A DNA stretch of 14,717 nucleotides from Prevotellaceae bacterium (GTDB lineage: Bacteria > Bacteroidota > Bacteroidia > Bacteroidales > Bacteroidaceae), in NCBI GenBank assembly GCA_003150315.1, contig QAML01000085.1, forward strand, positions 1 through 14,717, written 5' to 3'. Every line of letters starts with the position of its first letter. Within the stretch, counting starts at the first letter, position 1. The translations under genes and the position numbers were made by a program. The notes below the pieces were generated by a model. The model did not search any database, had not been told where the DNA came from, and saw nothing but the letters and a program-made list of their open reading frames with translations. Below are positions 8,674-14,717 of this stretch, one piece after another.

Positions 8674-8998
8674 TTATTTACGCACGAACAGCCATTGTAT
8701 AAATGCTCCAGCCACGAGAGGTACGAAGCGGTTCAGTACGATTCCCATGTTCATCTCCGGCAAAACGGCGAGCAGGAGTGTGACCGCTATGCCGCATGTT
8801 GTGGCAAAGATGCTACGTTCTGGATTTCCTCATACCAAGGCTTACGGCCAGACAGAAACTCACAGGCGCAAGCAAACCGTAATGTATCCATGTTGCATAA
8901 GGATAATCATTTGGCAGCATCCGGCCCAAAAGTGGTCGAATACCACGACAGCCCCCATGATCAGAGTTGCGAAGATATAGACGGGTAGAAAATTTCAT
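8674..8998 (-). pseudogene. damaged small membrane-protein gene
   Basis: On the minus strand one frame encodes a hydrophobic protein of about 107 residues: FLPVYIFATLIMGAVVVF, then GCCQMIILMQHGYITVCL, then SIFATTCGIAVTLLLAVLP and FVPLVAGAFIQWLFVRK, suggesting three or four membrane segments. The best ATG (8998-8996) is out of frame by one base, apparently from an extra T in the run at about 8991-8994. In frame there are TGA codons at 8862-8860 and 8832-8830, both at plausible Trp positions (RL-x-VSVWP, ALV-x-GNPERS), and a TAA at 8844-8842. Three other Trp are TGG. The TAA and the frameshift are not explained by TGA recoding, so I call it a pseudogene, unless they are sequence errors. Family not recognised. 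Stop TAA at 8676-8674. Confidence 0.55.
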
Positions 8999-9082
8999 AG
9001 CAAAGAAAGCAGTAACTCATTTGCACTTTATGAAAAAAATAATCTATCCTATTTCGTTGTGTTTGTATTATTATATATCTTT

Positions 9083-9703
9083 ATGAGACAAACAATTAAT
9101 AATATGGGACACAAATGCTATATATCTTTCAAAACGGAAGACAAAACCTATAAAGCAGTGATACAAAGTTGGGCTAATAAGGATAAGGTGGATATGATTG
9201 ACAAATCATTAAATACGCCTATTGATTCAGATGATGAAGATTATATAATGAGGAAAATTAGAGAGGATTATCTCTCTGATTCAACAGTCACTATTTTCTT
9301 AATAGGACAATATAGTTCCGAAAGTCTGGGTTGGGAAGAACAAAAATATATTAAAAGAGAACTACAAGCGTCGCTATATAATGGCAGGGGAAATACGAGA
9401 AATGGAATATTGGGAGTAGTTTTACCTCAAATGTATAGTACAATATATAAAGGAACAGAGTCATGTGTTGTTTGTAAAGGTTCGCATAATATTGTAGCCA
9501 TAAATGATAGTACCGTAATCAAAGAGTTCGGACGGAATTATTATTTGAACAACCATGGTAAATGCGCGTATTCTGAGGAAGACAGATATTGTGTTCTCGT
9601 CAAATGGGAAGATTTTACGACAGCTCCCAATGCATACATAGAAAAAGCATTTAATAAGCGAGGTCAACCTATCGCAGATGATGTGATTGTATATCCTAAA
9701 TAG
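9083..9703 (+). CDS. ThsB-like TIR domain protein (MTH538/DUF1863 type)
   Basis: The 206-residue protein begins with a TIR-like fold of the MTH538/ThsB kind: KCYISFKTED (first strand and loop), a DKSLN segment, then DSTVTIFLIGQYSSESLGWEEQKYIKREL, the strand and signature helix found in this family, then GILGVVLP. ThsB proteins of Thoeris systems sense phage and use NAD to make a cyclic ADP-ribose-type signal for a partner effector. The C-terminal part (about 125-206) is not recognised. The start could be ATG 9083 or ATG 9104, which puts the first strand closer to the terminus; an upstream GTG at 9059 is less likely. The next gene begins 8 bases after its TAG. The region is clearly more AT-rich than the mob genes, which suggests separate acquisition. 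Confidence 0.7.
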   Translation: MRQTINNMGHKCYISFKTEDKTYKAVIQSWANKDKVDMIDKSLNTPIDSDDEDYIMRKIREDYLSDSTVTIFLIGQYSSESLGWEEQKYIKRELQASLYNGRGNTRNGILGVVLPQMYSTIYKGTESCVVCKGSHNIVAINDSTVIKEFGRNYYLNNHGKCAYSEEDRYCVLVKWEDFTTAPNAYIEKAFNKRGQPIADDVIVYPK

Positions 9704-9711
9704 ATATTAAT

Positions 9712-10917
9712 ATGAATAAGAAGATTTGCTTTGTCGTAATGGGGTTCGGAAAAAAGAAAGATCCGGAGACAAATAGAACTATTGACTTAGATCAAACATA
9801 TCAGCATATCATTCGCCCTGCCGTAACAGAATGCGATATGGAATGTGTTCGTGCAGACGAAATTACAGAAACAGGTCTGATTGATAGAAGTATGTATGCT
9901 CTTTTATATCGAGCAGATGTAGTTATAGCAGATGTTTCAACTAATAATCCTAATGCTATTTATGAATTAGGAGTTCGACACGCACTTAAAAAACACTCTA
10001 CGATTATTATAAAAGAAGGAAAAGGCAATATTCCATTTGATTTTAACCATAATAGGGTCCTCAATTATGAACACTTGGGAAATGAAATTTCAAATGATGA
10101 AGCAAAGCGATGCAAAGAAGAGTTGACAAAACTTATTACGGCTATTACTCAAAAGCCTAAAATAGATAGTCCGCTTTACATATACATTCCTCGAACAACT
10201 CAACCCGTCATATCGGAAGAGGATTTGGCAGAGATTATAGGTGAGCATAGAGAGAAGGAAAACTCCATTTATATTTTAACTTCTAAGGCCAAAGAATATA
10301 TGAGTGATAATAAATTCTTAGAGGCTGCAGAAATATGGAAGGAACTTAGTCAAAAAGTTGAAAATGAAAAATATTATATTCAACAGCAGGCTTTTTGTAT
10401 ATATAAAAGTAAGAGCCCGTCAAAATTAGCTGCTTTAACAGATGCATTAACAATTATCAAACCTATCAAAGACGCTTGTGATACAGAAACAACTGGTATA
10501 TTAGGAGCCATTAATAAGTGTTTATGGATAGAGACACGGGATGCAAGTTACTTAGATAGAGCTATTGATTCTTACAGTAAAGGTTGGAATCTCTATAAAG
10601 ATTATTACACAGGGGAGAATTATGCCCTGTGTTTGTTGGAAATGGCAAAAAAAGAGACTGGTGAGGAAAGTATATATTATAAAATTGGGGCCAAAAAGGT
10701 GTTTACAGAAATAGTGTATTTGATACTAGAATCATTAGAGCAGAATGATCCGGAAGAATTATTATGGAAATATGCGACATTATCAAATGCCTATTTAGCA
10801 TGCGGCGATATAGAAAATGCCTCTAAATATGAGCAAAAATTCTTAGAACAATCTCCTGAGCAATGGCAAATCGACACATTCAATACAACTAAATCGGCAA
10901 TAAACAAAGGTATATAA
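9712..10917 (+). CDS. deoxyribosyltransferase-like (DRHyd/TIR-related) protein with TPR-like C-terminus
   Basis: The 401-residue protein has an N-terminal domain of the nucleoside 2-deoxyribosyltransferase superfamily. CFVVMGFGKK (6-15) is followed by RADEI (47-51) and by ADVVIADVSTNNPNAIYELG (68-87), with D74, the Asn cluster 78-81 and the candidate catalytic Glu 85; GVRHAL follows. This fold is related to TIR and cleaves N-glycosidic bonds in nucleotides. From about residue 185 the protein is helical and repeat-like, resembling TPR/TRAF-binding (DUF4071-like) regions. Such pairs have been proposed as prokaryotic relatives of ASK signalosomes. Lying 8 bases after a ThsB-like TIR gene, it is a good candidate effector or sensor of a two-gene defence system. 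The five Trp codons are TGG. Substrate unknown. Confidence 0.68.
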   Translation: MNKKICFVVMGFGKKKDPETNRTIDLDQTYQHIIRPAVTECDMECVRADEITETGLIDRSMYALLYRADVVIADVSTNNPNAIYELGVRHALKKHSTIIIKEGKGNIPFDFNHNRVLNYEHLGNEISNDEAKRCKEELTKLITAITQKPKIDSPLYIYIPRTTQPVISEEDLAEIIGEHREKENSIYILTSKAKEYMSDNKFLEAAEIWKELSQKVENEKYYIQQQAFCIYKSKSPSKLAALTDALTIIKPIKDACDTETTGILGAINKCLWIETRDASYLDRAIDSYSKGWNLYKDYYTGENYALCLLEMAKKETGEESIYYKIGAKKVFTEIVYLILESLEQNDPEELLWKYATLSNAYLACGDIENASKYEQKFLEQSPEQWQIDTFNTTKSAINKGI

Positions 10918-11044
10918 TATATTTATCCGCCACTCATGGGCTCATATTGACGATCTCATTCGATTGCGAAATTTGTTTAATGAAAAAGGTTATTTATATA
11001 GTGAGTTTATTGAAATAGCTCCAACGAACCCAATGCATTCCTAA
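10904..11044 (+). pseudogene. truncated second TIR (ThsB-like) gene
   Basis: A frame with no ATG runs from just inside the end of the TPR gene to TAA at 11042-11044. It reads TKVYNIFIRHSWAHIDDL, then IRLRNLFNEKGYLYSEFIEI, then APTNPMHS. YNIFISHSW-type openings followed by a loop, helix and short second strand are the hallmark of MTH538/ThsB TIR domains. Only the first 45 or so residues remain and the rest of the domain is absent downstream. It is probably a remnant left by a deletion or by recombination among duplicated ThsB genes. Multi-ThsB Thoeris loci are known, so the ancestral locus may have had two TIR sensors around the TPR gene. Confidence 0.6.
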
Positions 11045-11156
11045 TAATATAATTAGATATCAAATTTTATGTTTTTCAAAGTAGGTACAAAAATAATCAA
11101 AGCCGTCAAGGGTCGACAAGGAAATTCCCCATATTTGAACAACAAAACCGATCTAT

Positions 11157-11342
11157 ATGGAAAATTCGATTTTCGGAACCGCAGTCAAGGCTTACGTTCG
11201 TTATTGTCAGAATAACGGTTTAATCTACCAACAGCCTAATGAAGCTATGTGCAGAGTAGATCAGAAATATGTGTATTTGGAGAATATCAATGGGCTTTTG
11301 GCCAAATACGATATTAAAGAGCGGCGTATCTTCGCACTGTAA
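11157..11342 (+). CDS. small hypothetical protein
   Basis: A 61-residue frame starts at ATG 11157 (MENSIFGTAVKAYVRYCQNN) and ends with TAA. The composition is that of a real soluble protein, with many Tyr, Asn and Lys. I do not recognise a family. It converges on the phosphoesterase gene, whose stop is 36 bases away. An overlapping 48-codon frame from ATG 11069 is probably not coding. Confidence 0.5.
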   Translation: MENSIFGTAVKAYVRYCQNNGLIYQQPNEAMCRVDQKYVYLENINGLLAKYDIKERRIFAL

Positions 11343-11378
11343 TCGTTTAATGGTTTCCGTGTGTTTGGCGGGAAATGC

Positions 11379-12140
11379 TTATCGGTACACCGGGATTTCA
11401 TTGATCTGGCCGATGTCAAGTAAATAGAAACCGACTCCGTCGATCTTATCGCTACAGGTGCAGTGATAATGGCCATAGTACCATTGGGAAAGAGAATGTC
11501 CGTCCGCGATCAACCGGTTGTATATCCTGTCCATCGTTGCTCGTTCTTCGTCTATATCCTTCCCCAGAGAGGGATCGTAGTCCATCCACATCTCTATTCC
11601 TCTTTTAGTCGTCGGATAACAGAACGAAGGGGCTGTATGCGTCACGACCGTATCGATGCGCAGTCCCGCATCCCCAATAGCATCCATTTCTCGCTCATTG
11701 AACTGCGGGGGTTCATTCTCCCAATACAGTTTTCGGGGCCTCTGGGCCTGCTGACTTTGCCGGTAAAGCCGGTCGATGGATATGGCGCCGCCGACACACA
11801 GGATCGTACGGTCTTTAAATCGGACGACCGAATAGTCGGGCAGGGTTTTCATCCGGGGAAAGGCGATTAGCTCCCGTTGGAAATATTCCGGGTCATCATG
11901 GTTACCGCGCACCAAAAGCAAGCCGCTGTTCAGTTTTTTAAGAGTCTTTGCGATACGCTGATAGGTCCGGCGGTAATACCCGGGTTCGTCGAAGCCTATG
12001 CCACAGTCCCCGGCGACGATAACCAGCGTATCGGTAAGTTCCATGCGCAGCATCGTCCCGACCAAAAAGTCGAACTCCCCGTGAATGTCCCCGCATACCG
12101 CACAGGCGGTGTATTTATCTGAATAATTGTATGTTTTCAT
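11379..12140 (-). CDS. calcineurin-like metallophosphoesterase
   Basis: The 253-residue protein carries the whole calcineurin-type metal-binding set: GDIHG (17-21), GDCG (44-47), GNHDD (79-83), THTAP in the middle and GHYH (223-226). These bind two metal ions and hydrolyse phosphoesters; the substrate may be a phosphoprotein, a nucleotide or a nucleic acid. It has no signal peptide and should be cytoplasmic. It lies on the minus strand, downstream of the M23 peptidase gene in the same direction with a 108-base gap. All three Trp codons are TGG. Similar genes ride on Bacteroidota mobile elements; a defence role beside the TIR genes is possible but not shown. Confidence 0.85.
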   Translation of the reverse strand: MKTYNYSDKYTACAVCGDIHGEFDFLVGTMLRMELTDTLVIVAGDCGIGFDEPGYYRRTYQRIAKTLKKLNSGLLLVRGNHDDPEYFQRELIAFPRMKTLPDYSVVRFKDRTILCVGGAISIDRLYRQSQQAQRPRKLYWENEPPQFNEREMDAIGDAGLRIDTVVTHTAPSFCYPTTKRGIEMWMDYDPSLGKDIDEERATMDRIYNRLIADGHSLSQWYYGHYHCTCSDKIDGVGFYLLDIGQINEIPVYR

Positions 12141-12248
12141 CTTTCAAAGCGTTTGTTGCAAAGGAAATACATCTTTTCCCGCCTATCAAGTCCTTCTGGA
12201 TTTATCTTATTGATACAGTGATGGTAAGGGGGATTATGCCTCCGAAGA

Positions 12249-12857
12249 TTACGGATTTGTGCTGTCTTGAAATCGTATGTCGAACAACTCCAGCGGATTT
12301 CACAGTCGTCCGTTTTTTCTCACTTCGAAATGCAGATGAGATCCCGTGGCGACACCGCTGCATCCGACATTTCCCAGATGTTCTCCGATGAGAACCGAGT
12401 CTGCGGCCGATACCCATACTTTGCTTAAATGGGCGTAACGGGTCTTGAAACCGGCCCGGTGTCGTATCTCCACCATTCAGCCATATCCATGGTCATATCC
12501 GGCACGGGTAACCACTCCGTCTCCCGCGGCATAGACCGGTACCCCTGCTGATACAGCGATATCCACTCCGGCATGCATTCGCCTGTATCCGTGCACCGGA
12601 TGAGTCCTTTTCCCGAATCCCGAGCTGATGCGATACAAGCAACTGCGTCCGTCCAACGGGAACAACAACGGATATGCCGTCATTTCGTCCGGAGTTGCTT
12701 TCAGGTTGTAGATCACCTGTTGCATCTGCCGGGGAGTACAGATCCGGCACATCAGCGAGTCGATTTGTCTTTGACGCGGCAACGGTGAGGAATTTTGGGC
12801 TCACAGCGAACCGGACAATCCCAGACTATACAGGACTATTGCAGACAACAATCTCAT
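12249..12857 (-). CDS. secreted M23 (LytM-like) peptidase, three in-frame TGA
   Basis: Reading TGA as sense gives 202 residues. A signal peptide MRLLSAIVLYSLGLSGSL-x-AQ leads; x is TGA codon 19 (12803-12801), and an LWAQ cleavage site would be natural here. The peptidase domain has MHAGVD (H95, D99), GDGVV, YAHLS and GSHLHFE (H174, H176), the full zinc-binding HxxxD and HxH set of lysostaphin-type endopeptidases, which cut cell-wall peptide bridges. The other TGA codons are 127 (GYG-x-MVEI, 12479-12477) and 186 (GRL-x-NPLEL, 12302-12300). Codon 127 could also have been Arg. One Trp is TGG. With standard stops the HxxxD and HxH halves would be separate. Such peptidases help the mating channel cross the wall. 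Stop is TAA; the divergent gene at 12943 starts 86 bases away. Confidence 0.78.
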
Positions 12858-12942
12858 ACTCAATGAATTTAAGGACAAATATAAGATTCTTCCTCTATTT
12901 TTACCCCCGGAATGTTCCACTGAACCATAAAAATTCGAGTAT

Positions 12943-14016
12943 ATGAGCGAGATGAATGCAGCACAGCAGACACAAGCCGAGGAGTACGCAGGCCACCTGA
13001 TGGCTTACGATAAAAAAGAGAAACGGGCCAAAGGAGTCACGGGCATCGATGCCGACGGCAACCTCACACTGGAAGAGGCTGCCGAGGAGAACCGCCATCG
13101 CTTTATGAAAGTCGACAAGCACGGCAATATCCTGAGCAACTTCGGCAAAAACTTCATGTACCAGTTCAACAACCCTTCGGGCTTCCTGTTTTATAACATG
13201 CCCAAAGATACGAAGCCGGAGGTGGCAGCCCAGCAGATCGAGGACTGCCTGCACTCGGATGACGAACCGGCACGGCGCAACCTCTCCACCCATCGTATTT
13301 ACAATGATCACCTGTTCAACGAGCGGGAGATCGACTGGCGTCAGGCCGAACGTTACGGTATCACTCCCGACCAGCTTCGCTACGGCAATAATCTGGAACG
13401 TATGCTTCAGGGGCGGCAATCGACCTCATTAGTCCCTGTTCGCTTCGAATCCGAGCTGGGCCGCCAAAAAGGCGACGCCAAGCTTTCGCTTTACCGCTCG
13501 GAGGACGGCAGCGTCAAATTCGATGTGCACTTCGTTCGCCGGGCCCTGCGGGAAGGGGAGGAGTTCCGGGGTTATAAACTCACGGCCGACGATATCAAAA
13601 ACCTGAATACGACCGGCAACCTGGGTCATACCCCTGAACTGATCGTAGATTATACTACGAAAGAGACCCAGCCGTGCTTCGTTTCGAAAGATCCTCTTAC
13701 CAACGAGATGTTCGGCCTGCGGAGGGATCGAGCCAACCTGGTCCGGAGAGTCAAGGACTACACGCTGAGCGAACAGGAGTTCAATGATTATGCAGCGGGA
13801 AAAGAGGTGAAGGTCACCTTTACCTCCGCGAACGGGAAGAAAGTCACCACAGGCGTTCAGATGAGCGCCGCCGAACGGGGTATGGAATTTCTTTTTGAGC
13901 GGAGTACCACGCTCTCCCAGCAAGACAAAGAAGCGATGCAACAGTCGCATGCCTCCCGCCATGCGGTACGGGAGAATCACACCGCTAAGCGTAATAATTC
14001 GTTAAAACCTCATTAA
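12943..14016 (+). CDS. DUF4099/DUF3945-type conjugative-element protein
   Basis: An intact 357-residue frame begins MSEMNAAQQTQAEEYAGHLM and is hydrophilic throughout, with no signal peptide or membrane segment. The middle part (EREIDWRQAERYGITPDQL, then SLVPVRFESELGRQKGDAKL) and the later FRGYKLTADDIKNLNTTGN and KVTFTSANGKK segments resemble the DUF4099 and DUF3945 proteins common on Bacteroidota conjugative transposons; their function is unknown. It has a single Trp, encoded by TGG, so it says little about recoding. The next gene starts 4 bases after its TAA, suggesting an operon. Confidence 0.7.
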   Translation: MSEMNAAQQTQAEEYAGHLMAYDKKEKRAKGVTGIDADGNLTLEEAAEENRHRFMKVDKHGNILSNFGKNFMYQFNNPSGFLFYNMPKDTKPEVAAQQIEDCLHSDDEPARRNLSTHRIYNDHLFNEREIDWRQAERYGITPDQLRYGNNLERMLQGRQSTSLVPVRFESELGRQKGDAKLSLYRSEDGSVKFDVHFVRRALREGEEFRGYKLTADDIKNLNTTGNLGHTPELIVDYTTKETQPCFVSKDPLTNEMFGLRRDRANLVRRVKDYTLSEQEFNDYAAGKEVKVTFTSANGKKVTTGVQMSAAERGMEFLFERSTTLSQQDKEAMQQSHASRHAVRENHTAKRNNSLKPH

Positions 14017-14020
14017 AACC

Positions 14021-14636
14021 ATGTGCCCTGCCTCCGACGATTCTTATACGATCATCGAAACCTCCCGCGGCCTGCTTTGTTTCTCCGGAGATGAGTAGGG
14101 CCACAAGTTACAGCATGGATACCTGCAGGAGATGACCGACCGTTATTTCGATCTTGATTTCGAACTGGGGCCGGTGCGCCTTTACCATGCAGGGTATCTT
14201 CCTCAGGGAGCAAAATGTGTGCTCGATCCTTCCGCCCGGCCGCTGGGAAGCTACGACTACCTGTCCGCCGACAGGCTTCCGAAGATGTTTCGTGATGCCA
14301 TGAGGCTGAGTTACGAAAACGATATGGCCCCGACGCCTATGGCTGCCGCTGATTCTCGACAATCCGGATTGGAGCGTACGGGTCGATGGGGTCGATCTGA
14401 ATACTTACCACCGCATGGTACTGCGGCAGGGGCATTGTCTTTACCTGCCCGAGCAGGAGAAGGTGCGTCCCGACCATACCTACGCATGGATCGGGCCGCA
14501 GAACCGGGCGATCCTTTTTGCAGATTTTCCGCCTCCGGGCAAACGGATACTGAAAGTAAAGGCCGAGTTCTGCAGGGTTCCGAAAGAAGAAAAACGCAAC
14601 CTCCCGCAAGTAAAATACAAAGGGACTAAACTCTAA
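14021..14636 (+). pseudogene. unknown element protein, interrupted by TAG and a frameshift
   Basis: Starting at ATG 14021 the frame reads through TAG at codon 26 (14096-14098, in FSGDE-x-GHKLQHG) and continues to about 14341. The reading frame then moves by one base. CTG 14343 onward gives LPLILDNPDWSVRVDG and HTYAWIGPQNRAILF to TAA at 14634-14636. A single extra G at 14341-14342 explains the shift. Both parts look like real protein of about 204 residues in total. The TAG could come from TGG by G to A. I do not recognise the family. It is tightly linked to the DUF3945-type gene. The shift plus the TAG suggest a pseudogene, or sequence error. Confidence 0.55.
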
Positions 14637-14654
14637 CTGTAATACGATCACGCT

Positions 14655-14717
14655 ATGGCGAACCTTCAGGAAACGATAGATTTCTTTTTCGACAGCGATG
14701 CTCCGGGCAGTATTATG
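14655..14717 (+). CDS. start of a gene cut by the window edge
   Basis: ATG 14655 opens a frame of 21 codons (MANLQETIDFFFDSDAPGSI...) to the end of the window, 18 bases after the previous stop. It looks like the beginning of the next gene in the same operon. Too short to assign a family. Confidence 0.45.
   Translation, partial: MANLQETIDFFFDSDAPGSIM

Noticed and set aside
109..9371. 15-base direct repeat GAGAACTACAAGCGT at 109-123 and 9357-9371
   Set aside because: One copy lies inside the TIR gene; a match of this length may occur by chance in a window of this size, and the flanks do not match.
11069..11215. 48-codon frame starting at ATG 11069
   Set aside because: It overlaps the better frame at 11157-11342, has no recognisable feature and follows the TIR stub in non-coding-looking DNA.
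2397..12857. Selenocysteine at the TGA codons
   Set aside because: There are too many sites, in proteins not known as selenoproteins, at positions where Trp is expected, and no SECIS-like hairpin is evident behind them.
1..14717. CRISPR array, tRNA or rRNA genes, insertion sequences
   Set aside because: No regularly spaced repeats, no cloverleaf-like segment and no transposase or terminal inverted repeats were seen by eye.

Overview
This window looks like a mobile-element segment from the phylum Bacteroidota, with a gut Bacteroidales such as Alistipes/Rikenellaceae as the best guess. It carries the Bacteroides-type conjugative-transposon set MobA (ribbon-helix-helix), MobB (relaxase) and MobC (TraG/VirD4-like coupling ATPase), plus a D12 adenine methylase, an M23 peptidase and a DUF4099/DUF3945-type protein. 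A TAnnTTTG promoter box, typical of Bacteroidota, precedes one gene. All functions are read from motifs and remembered families; no search was run.

Layout from left to right. 1-600: non-coding, with five closely packed inverted repeats at 346-449 that could be an oriT, and an operator-like repeat at 523-551. 622-2330: an AbiEi/AbiEii type IV toxin-antitoxin pair. 2397-4135: mobA and mobB. 4244-5659: a Fic AMP-transferase fused to an AbiEi-like N-terminus, with its own promoter. 5666-8605: mobC and a D12-class DNA adenine methylase, closed by a perfect 36-bp palindromic terminator. 8674-8998 (minus): a damaged small membrane-protein gene. 9083-11044: an AT-rich cassette with a ThsB-like TIR protein, a deoxyribosyltransferase-like/TPR protein and the stub of a second TIR gene; this is a probable anti-phage or signalling module. 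11157-11342: a small hypothetical. 11379-12857 (minus): a calcineurin-like phosphoesterase and an M23 peptidase. 12943-14717: the DUF4099/DUF3945-type gene, a broken unknown gene and the start of another.

The most striking observation concerns the transfer backbone. Its genes are interrupted only by in-frame TGA codons, on both strands, and many of these fall where the protein family has tryptophan. mobC has three, the methylase three, the M23 peptidase three, and mobA and mobB one each. Reading TGA as an amino acid restores full-length proteins with every motif in one frame: 670 aa for MobC, 297 for the methylase and 202 for M23. No Gln codon in these genes has become a stop, and they show no frameshift. 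The abiE, fic, TIR, TPR and phosphoesterase genes keep TGG at every Trp. Either the element (or its host) decodes UGA as Trp, or translation of its transfer genes depends on UGA suppression, or a peculiar decay has hit only Trp codons. Two other genes (8674-8998 and 14021-14636) also carry TAA or TAG stops and frameshifts, so real decay, or sequence error, is present as well.

Together the region reads as a transfer module whose operon has been split by toxin-antitoxin and defence cargo, one unit upstream of mobA, one between mobB and mobC, and one after the methylase.
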